Part shown: positions 9,321 to 18,247 of the stretch, piece by piece
Layout of the letters: each line of letters starts with the position of its first letter
Position numbering within the stretch: the first letter of the stretch is position 1
DNA from: Streptomyces sp. TRM64462
Lineage (GTDB): Bacteria; Actinomycetota; Actinomycetes; Streptomycetales; Streptomycetaceae
Reading direction: 5' to 3'
Assembly: GCF_013362995.1 (NCBI RefSeq)
Contig: NZ_JABWDV010000425.1
Span: forward strand, 3,018 to 67,017
Length of the DNA stretch: 64,000 nucleotides
Translations under genes and position numbers: made by a program
Notes under the pieces: model-generated
What the model was told of the DNA's origin: nothing
Database searches by the model: none
The model's input: the letters and a program-made list of their open reading frames with translations, nothing else

Positions 9321-9340
9321 CACGTGATGCTTGTCACGTG
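9321..9340. promoter_or_regulatory. CACGTGA-N6-TCACGTG palindrome between bioY and permease
   Basis: Perfect inverted repeat with 7-bp arms and 6-bp centre in the 389-bp divergent gap (9177-9565), about 145 bp from bioY and 225 bp from the permease start. It looks like a dimeric regulator's operator; which gene it controls and which protein binds it are unknown. I see no other structure in this gap. Confidence 0.5.
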
Positions 9341-9565
9341 GGGTGGAGTTCGATCGGCCCCTTTTGCACCATGGAGCCTCCGAGGGAGAGACTGTGGAGT
9401 CTCACCAAAGTCGCCTGATCCGCGGACGTGGCAGTCCTGTGTCCGCTTCTTCACGTTGTGCAAGCGGTGTGTCCGTATAGCGGAAACCGGTTCCCCGTGA
9501 CCGGTGCACGCACCCAGACTCGTGGGCGACTTTGCCCCTTACCCGGACAGGAACAGGGCCCACCC

Positions 9566-11035
9566 ATGTCCCGTACCTCCGCGCCCGAGAACGCCGACGC
9601 GCCGCTCTCGCACGGACTCAAGCAACGCCATCTGTCGATGATCGCCCTGGGCGGTGTGATCGGCGCCGGCCTCTTCGTCGGCTCGGGCGCGGCCATCGCG
9701 GCCGCGGGCCCGTCGATCATCGTCGCGTACGCGCTCTCCGGTCTGCTCGTCATGCTGGTGATGCGCATGCTCGGCGAGATGTCGGCGGCCAACCCGGCGT
9801 CCGGCTCCTTCTCGGTGCACGCCGAGCGGGCGATCGGGCCGTGGGCGGGCTTCACGGCGGGCTGGGCCTTCTGGTTCCTGCTGTGCGTGGCGGTCGGCCT
9901 GGAGGCGATCGGCGCCGCGAAGATCGTGACGGGCTGGCTGCCCGGCGTGCCCGAGTGGTCGCTCGTGGCGCTGTTCATGCTGATGTTCTGTGTGACCAAC
10001 CTGGCCGCCGTGAAGAACTTCGGCGAGTTCGAGTTCTGGTTCGCCGCGCTGAAGATCGGCGCGATCACGCTGTTCCTGGTGATCGGCGTGCTCGCCATCC
10101 TGGGTGTGCTGCCCGGCACGGACTCGCCCGGCACCTCCAACCTCCTGGGCCAGGGCGGTTTCCTGCCCAACGGCAGCGAGGGCCTGATCGTCGGCCTGCT
10201 GGCCTCCGTGTTCGCGTACGGCGGTCTGGAGACCGTCACCATCGCGGCCGCCGAGTCCGAGCACCCGGTGCAGGGCGTGGCCAAGGCCGTCCGTACGGCG
10301 ATGTGGCGCATCGCGGTGTTCTACATCGGCTCGATGGCGGTCATCGTCACGCTGATCCCGTGGAACAGCGAGTCGCTGGCGAAGGGCTCGTACGTCGCCA
10401 CGCTGGAGCACCTGGGCCTGCCGGCGGCCGGCGAGATCATGAACGTGGTCGTGCTGATCGCGCTGCTGTCCGCGATGAACGCCAACATCTACGGCGCGTC
10501 CCGCATGGCCTGCTCGCTGGTGGCGCGCGGCCAGGGCCCGAAGGGGCTCGGCAGGATCTCCGGCGGGGTGCCGCGCGTCGCGGTGCTGACGTCGTCGCTG
10601 TTCGGGTTCCTGTGCGTGCTGCTGAGCTACTGGCGGCCGGACGACCTGTTCATGTGGCTGCTCAACATGATCGGCGCGATCATCCTGGTGGTCTGGTCCT
10701 TCATCGCCGTGTCGCAGCTGATCCTGCGCCGCCGCACGGAGCGCGAGGCCCCGGAGAAGCTGGCCGTGCGGATGTGGGCGTACCCGTACCTGACGTGGCT
10801 GGCGCTCGCCGGTATCGCGACGGTGTTCGTGCTGATGGCGCGTGAGGAGGGCACGCGGGTCCAGCTCTACTACACGGGCGGTCTGGTCCTGGTGCTGGCC
10901 GCGCTGGGCTTCGCGCACCAGCGGCTGACGCGCCCGGCGCGGCGTACGAGGCCGCTCATGACGGCCGCGGAGGCGGCGGAGGCGACTGAGCCCGCTGAGG
11001 CCGCTGAGCAGGACGAGGTCAAGGCCGGCGCCTGA
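9566..11035 (+). CDS. Amino-acid permease, APC superfamily (AAT/GabP-like)
   Basis: A 489-aa, roughly 12-helix proton-coupled amino-acid transporter. The N-terminal GLKQRHLSMIALGGVIGAGL is the signature first helix of the amino acid transporter family, followed by GPSIIVAYALSG and MLGEMSAANPASGSFSVHAE. The C-terminus is an Ala/Glu-rich cytoplasmic tail. GABA-permease-like members are closest by eye; specificity is not certain. ATG at 9566 follows AGGAACAGGG. The frame continues upstream to 9428 without family-like sequence. A hairpin terminator follows. Confidence 0.93.
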   Translation: MSRTSAPENADAPLSHGLKQRHLSMIALGGVIGAGLFVGSGAAIAAAGPSIIVAYALSGLLVMLVMRMLGEMSAANPASGSFSVHAERAIGPWAGFTAGWAFWFLLCVAVGLEAIGAAKIVTGWLPGVPEWSLVALFMLMFCVTNLAAVKNFGEFEFWFAALKIGAITLFLVIGVLAILGVLPGTDSPGTSNLLGQGGFLPNGSEGLIVGLLASVFAYGGLETVTIAAAESEHPVQGVAKAVRTAMWRIAVFYIGSMAVIVTLIPWNSESLAKGSYVATLEHLGLPAAGEIMNVVVLIALLSAMNANIYGASRMACSLVARGQGPKGLGRISGGVPRVAVLTSSLFGFLCVLLSYWRPDDLFMWLLNMIGAIILVVWSFIAVSQLILRRRTEREAPEKLAVRMWAYPYLTWLALAGIATVFVLMAREEGTRVQLYYTGGLVLVLAALGFAHQRLTRPARRTRPLMTAAEAAEATEPAEAAEQDEVKAGA

Positions 11036-11058
11036 CACACGGTCGGTTCGAGTTCCCG

Positions 11059-11093
11059 GGAAGCCCCCGGCGCCGCGTGCGCCGGGGGCTTCC
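11059..11093 (+). terminator. Rho-independent-like terminator after permease
   Basis: A 15-bp GC-rich perfect stem (arms 11059-11073 and 11079-11093) with a 5-base loop, 24 bases after the permease stop. Confidence 0.9.
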
Positions 11094-11175
11094 GCGTGCT
11101 TCTTCCGCGTTCTTCCTTCGTGGTCCTACGACCGAAGGCTGATCAACATCCCGGCTTACTGCTGTTAGCCTGCTA

Positions 11176-11192
11176 TTGCACACAGCTTGCAA
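11176..11192 (+). promoter_or_regulatory. Nur-box-like operator upstream of sodF
   Basis: TTGCACACAGCTTGCAA fits the Nur-box pattern tGCaa-N5-ttGCa at most positions. In S. coelicolor the nickel-responsive Fur-family repressor Nur shuts off sodF through such a site when nickel is available. It sits 23-39 bp before the start codon and overlaps TATTGC, a plausible -10 element, fitting repression by promoter occlusion. Confidence 0.75.
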
Positions 11193-11214
11193 TAAGCGGT
11201 CGGAGGCTCAGGCC

Positions 11215-11850
11215 ATGGCGATGTACACCCTTCCGGAACTCCCCTACGACTACGCGGCGCTGGCGCCCGTGATCAGCCCGGAGATCATCGAGCTGCACCA
11301 CGACAAGCACCACGCCGCCTACGTCAAGGGCGCGAACGACACCCTGGAGCAGTTGGAGGAGGCGCGGGACAAGGACCAGTGGGGCTCCGTCAACGGCCTC
11401 CAGAAGAATCTGGCCTTCCACCTCTCGGGCCACATCCTGCACTCCATCTACTGGCACAACATGACCGGTGACGGCGGCGGCGAGCCCCTCGACAAGGACG
11501 GCGTGGGCGAGCTCGCGGACGCGATCGCCGAGTCGTTCGGCTCCTTCGCCCGGTTCAAGGCCCAGCTCTCCAAGGCCGCCGCGACCACGCAGGGCTCGGG
11601 CTGGGGCGTCCTCGCGTACGAGCCGGTCAGCGGCCGGCTGATCGTGGAGCAGGTCTACGACCACCAGGGCAACGTGGGCCAGGGCTCGGTGCCGATCCTG
11701 GTCTTCGACGCCTGGGAGCACGCCTTCTACCTCCAGTACCGGAACCAGAAGGTCGACTTCATCGAGGCCATGTGGCAGGTCGTCAACTGGCAGGACGTGG
11801 CGAAGCGCTACGCCGACGCCAAGGACCGTACGCCGCTGATCGCGCCGTGA
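11215..11850 (+). CDS. sodF: Superoxide dismutase, Fe/Mn type
   Basis: A 211-aa cytoplasmic superoxide dismutase converting superoxide to peroxide and oxygen. Metal-ligand regions are visible: [12 protein letters not shown] (first His), [13 protein letters not shown] (second His) and [13 protein letters not shown] (Asp and His of DxWxH). ATG at 11215 has GGAGG 8 bases upstream. The Nur-box-like site and the Streptomyces context indicate the Fe-containing enzyme used when nickel is scarce. The 3' UTR ends in a strong hairpin. Confidence 0.96.
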   Translation: MAMYTLPELPYDYAALAPVISPEIIELHHDKHHAAYVKGANDTLEQLEEARDKDQWGSVNGLQKNLAFHLSGHILHSIYWHNMTGDGGGEPLDKDGVGELADAIAESFGSFARFKAQLSKAAATTQGSGWGVLAYEPVSGRLIVEQVYDHQGNVGQGSVPILVFDAWEHAFYLQYRNQKVDFIEAMWQVVNWQDVAKRYADAKDRTPLIAP

Positions 11851-11920
11851 TCCCGGCAACCCACAGTCGTCCTGCCTCGTGATCGTCTTCTCACCCTTCA
11901 CGTGGCAGGCGGAGAAAGGG

Positions 11921-11955
11921 ACAGCCCCCGCGAGGACAGGACTCGCGGGGGCTGT
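11921..11955. terminator. Bidirectional terminator between sodF and the DsbA-like gene
   Basis: A 14-bp perfect GC-rich stem (arms 11921-11934 and 11942-11955) with a 7-base loop and TT after it, placed between convergent genes. It closes a roughly 70-nt sodF 3' UTR. Confidence 0.88.
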
Positions 11956-11979
11956 TCTGTAGGGCTGTTCTGCAGGGGA

Positions 11980-12615
11980 TCAGTCGAAGTTGGGGCCCTC
12001 GGTGCGCGTGCGCTTGATCTCGTAGAAGCCCGGCGTCGACGCGACCAGGAGCGTGCCGTCCCACAGCCGGGCCGCCGCCTCGCCCTTGGGCGCCGGGGTC
12101 ACCACCGGGCCGAAGAACGCGACCTCCGTGCCGTCCGGGCCCGGCACCGAGACGACCGGCGTGCCGACCTCCTGGCCGACCTTGTTGATGCCCTCCTTGT
12201 GGGAGGCGCGCAGCTCCGCGTCGTACGTGTCCTTGTTGGCGTACTCGGCGAGTCCGGCCGGCAGCCCCGCGTCCTCCAGGGACGCGGCGATGGACTCGGG
12301 CGTCGCACCCAGACCCTGGTTGTGGAAGCGGGTGCCCATGGCCGTGTACAGCCGGCCCAGCACCTCGGGGCCGTGCAGCTGCTCGGCGGCGATCGCCACA
12401 CGGACCGGGCCCCAGGCCGTCGTGCGGAGCGCCTCCCGGTACTCCTCGGGGACCTCGTCCAGCTTGTCCTCGTTGAGGACGGCGAGGCTCATCACATGCC
12501 ATCGCACGTCCACCGGGCGTACCTTCTGCACCTCCAGCATCCAGCGGGATGTCATCCATGCCCACGGGCACAGGGGGTCGAACCAGAAGTCCGCGGTGGT
12601 CCTCGTCTCCGACAT
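11980..12615 (-). CDS. DsbA/FrnE-like thioredoxin-fold protein (mycothiol-dependent reductase type)
   Basis: A 211-aa DsbA-family protein similar to mycobacterial Rv2466c, a mycothiol-dependent oxidoreductase. The N-terminal FWFDPLCPWAWMTSRW holds the active site with Cys16, but the position of the usual second Cys (CPWC) is Ala19, so only a monothiol mechanism using mycothiol seems possible. The cis-Pro region and helical insertion look intact. ATG at 12615. It diverges from the aminopeptidase gene and converges on sodF; a shared role in oxidative stress is suggested only by position. Confidence 0.85.
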   Translation of the reverse strand: MSETRTTADFWFDPLCPWAWMTSRWMLEVQKVRPVDVRWHVMSLAVLNEDKLDEVPEEYREALRTTAWGPVRVAIAAEQLHGPEVLGRLYTAMGTRFHNQGLGATPESIAASLEDAGLPAGLAEYANKDTYDAELRASHKEGINKVGQEVGTPVVSVPGPDGTEVAFFGPVVTPAPKGEAAARLWDGTLLVASTPGFYEIKRTRTEGPNFD

Positions 12616-12777
12616 GTCTCTCCGTCTCCCCGTCTCTTCCGGTCTTCCGACGATGCGGTGTCCGTTCCGGACACCCGGGACAACAGGAGGGACGGGCGAG
12701 GGCATTCCCGGATACGTAGCGTGAAAGCCGCGTGGGAGGATCGCTGCCGGTACCAACGAGCCACGAAGGAGTCGCCC

Positions 12778-15336
12778 GTGCCCGGTGAGAATCTGTCCCG
12801 CGACGAGGCCCGCGAGCGGGCCGCGCTGCTGTCCGTCGACGGGTACGACGTCGCGCTCGACCTGCGGTCGGCGGTCGGCGGCGACGAGTCGGAGCGGCGG
12901 ACGTTCCGGTCGGTGACGACGATCCGGTTCCGCTGCGCCGCCCCGGGGGCGAGCACGTTCGCGGATCTCGTCGCGCCGTCCGTGACGGCGGTCACGCTCA
13001 ACGGACGGGAGCTCGACCCGTCGGCGGTGTTCGACGGGGCGCGGATCGCCCTGGACGGGCTGGCCGATGAGAACGTGCTGGTCGTGGACGCGCGGTGCGC
13101 GTACAGCCGGACCGGCGAAGGTCTGCACCGGTTCGTGGACCCGGAGGACGGCGAGGTCTACCTCTACACGCAGTACGAGCCGGCGGACGCCCGTCGGGTC
13201 TTCGCCAATTTCGAACAGCCCGATCTGAAGGCCCCGTACCGCTTCGAGGTGACGGCGCCCGGGGGCTGGACGGTGTGGAGCAACGGCGCGGAGGAGTCCC
13301 GCGAGGAGGCCGCCGGGGGCGGTGTGCGGCGGCGGTTCGCGCGGACGCAGCCGATCTCGACGTACATCACGTGTGTCGTCGCCGGTCCGTACCACTACGT
13401 CACGGACACCTACCGGCGCGGTGAGCTGGAGATCCCGCTGGGCGCGATGTGCCGCAAGGGCCTCGCGAAGCACTTCGACGCGGACGACGTCTTCCTGGTC
13501 ACCAAGCAGGGCCTGGACTTCTTCCACGACGTCTTCGACTACCCGTACCCCTTCGGGAAGTACGACCAGGCGTTCGTGCCCGAGTACAACCTGGGCGCGA
13601 TGGAGAACCCGGGGATGGTCACCTTCCGCGAGGAGTACATCTACCGGGGCAAGGTGACGCGGGCCGCCTACGAGCGGCGGGCCAACGTCATCCTGCACGA
13701 GATGGCGCACATGTGGTTCGGCGACCTGGTCACCATGAGGTGGTGGGACGACCTCTGGCTGAAGGAGTCCTTCGCGGACTTCATGGGCACGTTCTCGATG
13801 GTCGAGGCGACCCGCTTCACGAACGGCTGGATCACCTTCGCCAACAACCGCAAGGCGTGGGCGTACCGGGCCGACCAGCTGCCGTCCACGCACCCGGTCA
13901 CGGCCGACATCCGTGACCTGGAGGACGCGAAGCTGAACTTCGACGGCATCACGTACGCCAAGGGCGCGGCCGTCCTGAAGCAGCTCGTCGCGTACGCGGG
14001 GCGGGAGGCGTTCCTGGAGGGCTCACGGCGGTACTTCAAGCGGCACGCGTACGGGAACACGACGCTGGGCGATCTGCTGACCGTCCTGGAGGAGACCTCC
14101 GGGCGGGACATGAAGGCGTGGTCGCGGTCGTGGCTGGAGACGTCCGGGGTCAACGCGCTCACGCCGGCGGTGGCGTACGACGGGGAGGGTCGTATCGCCG
14201 AGCTGGCCGTGGAGCAGGACGGCGCTCAGGCGCGTCCGCACCGGGCGGCCGTCGGGCTGTACCGGCTGGAGAGCGGGGAGCTCGTACGGTACGCGCGCGC
14301 CGAGGTGGACATCACCGGGGCGCGGACGGTCGTCGCGGAGCTGGCGGGGGCCGAGCGGCCCGCGCTGGTGCTGGTGAACGACGAGGATCTGACGTACGGC
14401 AAGGTCAGGTTCGACGAGGACTCGCTGGCGACGCTGAAGGCGCGTCTGGGCGACATCGTGGACCCGCTGGCGCGGGCGCTGTGCTGGTCGGCGCTGTGGA
14501 ACATGACGCGGGACGCGCTGATGCCGGCGCGGGACTTCGTGGCGGTCGTGCTGGCCTTCGCGGGGCGCGAGTCGGACATCGGGGTGCTGCAGATGCTGCA
14601 CGCCTGGGTGCGGACCTCGCTCGTCCACTACGTGGCGCCGCAGTGGCGCGAGCACGGCGGGCGGCTGGTCGCGGAGGCGGCGCTGCGCGAGCTGCGGCGG
14701 GCCGAGCCGGGCAGTGAGCACCAGCTGACGTGGGCACGGTTCTTCGCGGCGGTCGCGGCGGCGGACGAGGACTTCGCGTTCCTGGAGGGCCTGCTGGCCG
14801 GGACGGCGGCCGTGGAGGGGCTGGACGTCGACCAGGAGCTGCGCTGGGCCTTCCTGGAGCCGCTGGCCGCGCACGGGCGCGCCGACGAGGCGGTGATCGC
14901 GGCGGAGCTGGCGCGGGACGACACCGCGACAGGCAGGCGGCACCAGGTGCGGTGCCTGGCGGCGCGGCCGTCGGAGGCGGTCAAGGCACAGGCGTGGGCG
15001 CAGGTCGTGGAGTCGGACCGGCTGTCGAACGCGCTGGTCGAGGCGACGATCGCGGGGTTCGCGCAGCCGTCGCAGCGGGAGCTGGCGGCGCCGTACGCGG
15101 CGCGGTACTTCGACGCGATCGAGCGGGTGTGGGCCGAGCGGTCCATCCAGATCGGGATGGACGTGGTGCGGGGGCTGTTCCCGGCACTGCAGGACCGCGC
15201 GGAGACGCTGGAGGCCACGGACGCGTGGCTGGCCGCGCACGAGGCGGCCGCGCCGGCGCTGCGGCGGCTGGTGCTGGAGGCGCGGGACGACCTGGCCCGC
15301 GCGCTGCGGGCCCAGGAGCGCGACGCCCTGGCGTGA
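12778..15336 (+). CDS. pepN: Aminopeptidase N (M1 zinc metallopeptidase), copy 1
   Basis: An 852-aa M1 aminopeptidase that trims N-terminal residues from peptides. It has the N-terminal beta domain (VPGENLSRDEARERAALL start), substrate-anchoring GAMEN at 273-277, zinc motif HEMAH at 307-311 with Glu330 (LKESF) as third ligand, and the helical ERAP1-like C-terminal domain. The GTG start at 12778 has AAGGAG 6 bases upstream. A close paralogue lies at 22917. The stop codon falls inside the first unit of a 19-bp tandem repeat. Confidence 0.95.
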   Translation: MPGENLSRDEARERAALLSVDGYDVALDLRSAVGGDESERRTFRSVTTIRFRCAAPGASTFADLVAPSVTAVTLNGRELDPSAVFDGARIALDGLADENVLVVDARCAYSRTGEGLHRFVDPEDGEVYLYTQYEPADARRVFANFEQPDLKAPYRFEVTAPGGWTVWSNGAEESREEAAGGGVRRRFARTQPISTYITCVVAGPYHYVTDTYRRGELEIPLGAMCRKGLAKHFDADDVFLVTKQGLDFFHDVFDYPYPFGKYDQAFVPEYNLGAMENPGMVTFREEYIYRGKVTRAAYERRANVILHEMAHMWFGDLVTMRWWDDLWLKESFADFMGTFSMVEATRFTNGWITFANNRKAWAYRADQLPSTHPVTADIRDLEDAKLNFDGITYAKGAAVLKQLVAYAGREAFLEGSRRYFKRHAYGNTTLGDLLTVLEETSGRDMKAWSRSWLETSGVNALTPAVAYDGEGRIAELAVEQDGAQARPHRAAVGLYRLESGELVRYARAEVDITGARTVVAELAGAERPALVLVNDEDLTYGKVRFDEDSLATLKARLGDIVDPLARALCWSALWNMTRDALMPARDFVAVVLAFAGRESDIGVLQMLHAWVRTSLVHYVAPQWREHGGRLVAEAALRELRRAEPGSEHQLTWARFFAAVAAADEDFAFLEGLLAGTAAVEGLDVDQELRWAFLEPLAAHGRADEAVIAAELARDDTATGRRHQVRCLAARPSEAVKAQAWAQVVESDRLSNALVEATIAGFAQPSQRELAAPYAARYFDAIERVWAERSIQIGMDVVRGLFPALQDRAETLEATDAWLAAHEAAAPALRRLVLEARDDLARALRAQERDALA

Positions 15337-15422
15337 CGCGTACGCCGTGGCGTGACGCGTACACCGTGGCGTGACGCGTACACCGTGGCGTGACGCGTAC
15401 ACCGTGGCGTGACGTGTACGCC
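15328..15422. repeat. Tandem array of 19-bp units overlapping the pepN stop codon
   Basis: Five consecutive copies of GTGGCGTGACGCGTACACC (units from 15328, 15347, 15366, 15385 and 15404). Three central units are identical; the outer two differ at one to a few bases. The first unit contains the TGA of pepN, so the array looks like a slippage expansion of the end of the gene. Confidence 0.9.
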
Positions 15423-15500
15423 CTCGGGGGGCGGTGCTCCGGAAGGGGTGCCGCCCTCGCGGGTCGAAGCCTTCCATCATCGGCAATCGAACGTCCGTAC

Positions 15501-15523
15501 TTTAGGACGGAGTCGTCCCTAAA
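15501..15523. promoter_or_regulatory. Near-perfect palindrome upstream of the AbiEi-like gene
   Basis: Arms TTTAGGACG and CGTCCCTAAA around a 4-base centre, about 60 bp before the 15582 start codon and locally A/T-rich. It may be an operator or overlap the promoter. Confidence 0.45.
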
Positions 15524-15581
15524 TGTCGACGGGCTTGTAACAGCGGTTAGCGCGGGCGTCGTTGGCGGGCACTTCCGCAGC

Positions 15582-16589
15582 ATGAAGAACACCCCGCTCT
15601 CCCCCCGCCCCCTGTCCCACCTCTCCGACGCCCCGTCCCGGGTCCTGTCCGCCGCGCAGTTGCGGGCGCACGGGGTGCCCGCGGCGGAGGTCAGTGCGCA
15701 GAGCCGGGCCGGTGGCCCCTGGCAGCAGCTCCTGCCGGGGGTCTACCTGCTGCACCAGGGGCCGCCGACCAGCGACGAGCGGCTGCAGGCCGCGCTGGTG
15801 TACACCGGGCGGCGGCCCGCGCCCGCGGACGCGCCCGGGTTCGGCGACTCGATGATCACGGGCCTGGCCGCGCTCACGCTGCACGGGTTCCCGTCCGCTC
15901 CCCCGCTGCTGTCGCTGGACCGGATCGACGTGCTGGTGCCGCGCACCCGGCGGCTGCGGTCGACCGGGTTCGTGCGGATCGTGCGGGCGGCCCAGGAGCT
16001 GCCCGTACCGGAGGAGGTCACCGGCCTGCCGGTCGCCCCGGTGGCGCGGGCGCTCGCGGACGCGGTGGCCCAGCTCGGCGACCCGCACACGGTGCGGCGC
16101 CTGCTGACCGAGGCGGTGCGCGACGGGTACTGCGAGCCGGCTGCGGTCGTACGGGAGTTGAGCAGGGCGCGGCTGCTGTCGCGGCCGCACGTGGTGGACG
16201 CCGTGGACTCGCTGCTCGCGGAGGGGCGGGCGCTGGCCGAGGGGCGGTTGTACGAGATGGTGCGGGAGCACGGGCTGCCGGACCCGGTGTGGAACGTGGA
16301 CCTGCGGCTGCCGGGCGGCCCGCACCTGGGGGGTGTGGACGCGTACTGGCCCGACCAGGCGGTGGCGGTGGAGCTCGACACCCGGGCGCCGCGCCAGGAC
16401 GAGGATGCCATGTGGTCGGAGTACACACGGAAGCGCGAGTACCTGGAGCGGCTGGGGATCACCGTCGTGCACATCACGCCGAAGAAGCTGCGTGAGGCCA
16501 TGGACCAGCAGGCGATCGTGGTGCGTACGGCTCTGATGGCGGCCGACGATCGCGCGCCGGCCGCCTATGTGGTGGTGCTGCCGAGGTGA
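15582..16589 (+). CDS. AbiEi-antitoxin-like HTH protein with DUF559/Vsr-like C-terminus
   Basis: A 335-aa protein. Residues about 10-60 (VLSAAQLRAHGVPAAEVSAQ, then GPWQQLLPGVYLL) resemble the AbiEi-type winged-helix domain. The middle resembles the AbiEi C-terminal region, including GLPVAPVARALADAVA. The last ~110 residues (GVDAYWPDQAVAVELD, ERLGITVVHITPKKLRE) resemble the PD-(D/E)xK fold of DUF559/Vsr-like proteins. No AbiEii toxin gene is adjacent. This architecture is common in Streptomyces and its function is unknown. ATG at 15582. Confidence 0.8.
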   Translation: MKNTPLSPRPLSHLSDAPSRVLSAAQLRAHGVPAAEVSAQSRAGGPWQQLLPGVYLLHQGPPTSDERLQAALVYTGRRPAPADAPGFGDSMITGLAALTLHGFPSAPPLLSLDRIDVLVPRTRRLRSTGFVRIVRAAQELPVPEEVTGLPVAPVARALADAVAQLGDPHTVRRLLTEAVRDGYCEPAAVVRELSRARLLSRPHVVDAVDSLLAEGRALAEGRLYEMVREHGLPDPVWNVDLRLPGGPHLGGVDAYWPDQAVAVELDTRAPRQDEDAMWSEYTRKREYLERLGITVVHITPKKLREAMDQQAIVVRTALMAADDRAPAAYVVVLPR

Positions 16590-16630
16590 CGGCCGGTGGT
16601 GACCGCCGGTGTGACGTCCCGTGGTGACGG

Positions 16631-17833
16631 CTACTTGCAGAACTCGGCTTCCAGGGCCTCGTCGAGGCCGCCCGCCCAGTCGCCGTTGATGTTGCCCGCC
16701 ATGGAGTGCGAGGCGTCGCGCGTGGCCGCGACCAGCGATCCGGAGCCGTGGATGCCGCCGGTGTGGCCCCAGACCTCCTTTCCGCAGCTCAGCTTGGTGG
16801 CGTACACGCCCAGTCCGTAGCCCGTGATGCCCGCCATGCCGACCGGGACGGTGGTCGTCAGCTCCTTCATCTGCCGCTGCGGCAGGAGCCGTCCGTCGAG
16901 CAGGGCGCGCAGGAACTTCTGGAGGTCGGCGTTGTCGGAGATCATCTCGCCGGCCGCGCCGGCGAGGGACGGGTTGAGTTCGGTGACGTCGTGGATCTTC
17001 GTGGCCGGGTCGGCCGGGTCGGCGCCGAGCGTGGAGTAGGCGCGGCCGCTGGGCCGGGGCAGTGCGGCGTCGGTGCCGGGTACGGAGGTGGCGCGCAGCT
17101 TGAGCGGCTTGAGGATGCGGCGTTCGACCTCGGTGCCGTAGGGGCGGCCGGTGGCCTTCTCGATGACCATGCCGGCCAGGACGTAGTTGGTGTTGGAGTA
17201 GTTCCAGCTCGTGCCGGGGGCGAAGTCCGGCTGGTGCTTCATGGCGATGGCGACGAGCTGTTCGGGGGTCCAGGTGTCGTAGCGGTGCTTGAGGAAGCCG
17301 TCGCCGAGGACGGTGGTCTGGAAGTCCTGGTCGGATGTGTAGCTGTAGATGCCGCTGGTGTGGTTGAGGAGTTGGCGCAGGGTGACGCGGCCGCCGTCGT
17401 GGCCGTTGCCCTGGACGACGCCGGGGAGCCACTTCTCCACGCTGTCGTCGAGGTCGAGGCGGCCCTCGGCCTCCAGTTGGAGCATGACGGTGGCGACGAA
17501 GGTCTTGGTGATGGAGCCGACGCGGTAGCGGTCGTGGTGGTGGCGCTTGCGGCCGGTGTCGCGGTCGGCGACGCCCGCGCGGCCGTTCCAGGTGCCGTGG
17601 CGGTCGCGTACCTGGACGAGGACGCCGGGCGCTCCGTCGCGCACGGCGGCCTCGATGGCCCGCTGCGTGGCGTGGTGGCGGCCGCCGCCGGCCCGCTCGC
17701 CGACTGCGTCCGGGGCGGCCGGAGCGGCGGCGGGGCCGGGTGCGGCGACGGCGGGTGCGGTGAGCGCGGTCGCGGTGACGGCTGCCGCGACCAGGGCGGC
17801 CGCGAGACCACCGCGGAGCGTTCGTACGGACAT
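16631..17833 (-). CDS. Secreted class C beta-lactamase-fold serine hydrolase
   Basis: A 400-aa exported penicillin-binding-protein-like hydrolase (D-alanyl-D-alanine carboxypeptidase/esterase type). A signal peptide at residues 1-30 ends TAPAVAA. The catalytic motifs are complete: SITK at 107-110 (Ser nucleophile and Lys), YSN at 212-214 and HTG at 357-359 near the third motif. It likely acts in the cell wall or outside the cell; the true substrate cannot be told. ATG at 17833 with an upstream purine-rich Shine-Dalgarno. Confidence 0.92.
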   Translation of the reverse strand: MSVRTLRGGLAAALVAAAVTATALTAPAVAAPGPAAAPAAPDAVGERAGGGRHHATQRAIEAAVRDGAPGVLVQVRDRHGTWNGRAGVADRDTGRKRHHHDRYRVGSITKTFVATVMLQLEAEGRLDLDDSVEKWLPGVVQGNGHDGGRVTLRQLLNHTSGIYSYTSDQDFQTTVLGDGFLKHRYDTWTPEQLVAIAMKHQPDFAPGTSWNYSNTNYVLAGMVIEKATGRPYGTEVERRILKPLKLRATSVPGTDAALPRPSGRAYSTLGADPADPATKIHDVTELNPSLAGAAGEMISDNADLQKFLRALLDGRLLPQRQMKELTTTVPVGMAGITGYGLGVYATKLSCGKEVWGHTGGIHGSGSLVAATRDASHSMAGNINGDWAGGLDEALEAEFCK

Positions 17834-18247
17834 GTGGGGTTCCCCTCCCTGGACGACTGGTTCGCGGGAGGGGACTTCGGGGCGGTGCCGCAGGGTTGAG
17901 CCGCGCTGCGGGGTTGGGCCTGTTTCAGCCGTTGCCGCCGATGCGGCTGTTACGCGTCACGCATGCATACGGCGCAGGCCGCCACCCTCAACCTCTGCTT
18001 CATGCAAGGAGGTTACGGAGGCTTGCGGGCCGGCCGACAGGATGCGCGGACGAAAGAGGGATAACCCTCGCCCGCTGGGCGACTGATCCCGGTTCGCCCC
18101 TCGTGGCGTATCCGGCGCGATGACGGGTTTACGCCAGGAACCCCTTCCGTCTCCAGACGCCCTCCACAAATCCCTGTCACATACGAAAGGCTCAACGGTC
18201 ATCCGGCACCGAATTCCGGACCGTTCCTTTCACAAACAGGGATGCTG
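17834..18247. other. Intergenic region, about 414 bp, divergent promoters
   Basis: Separates two divergently transcribed exported hydrolases. CAAGGAGGTT near 18004 looks like a ribosome-binding site but no coding frame of note follows it. I see no recognisable promoter, RNA or repeat. Confidence 0.4.
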
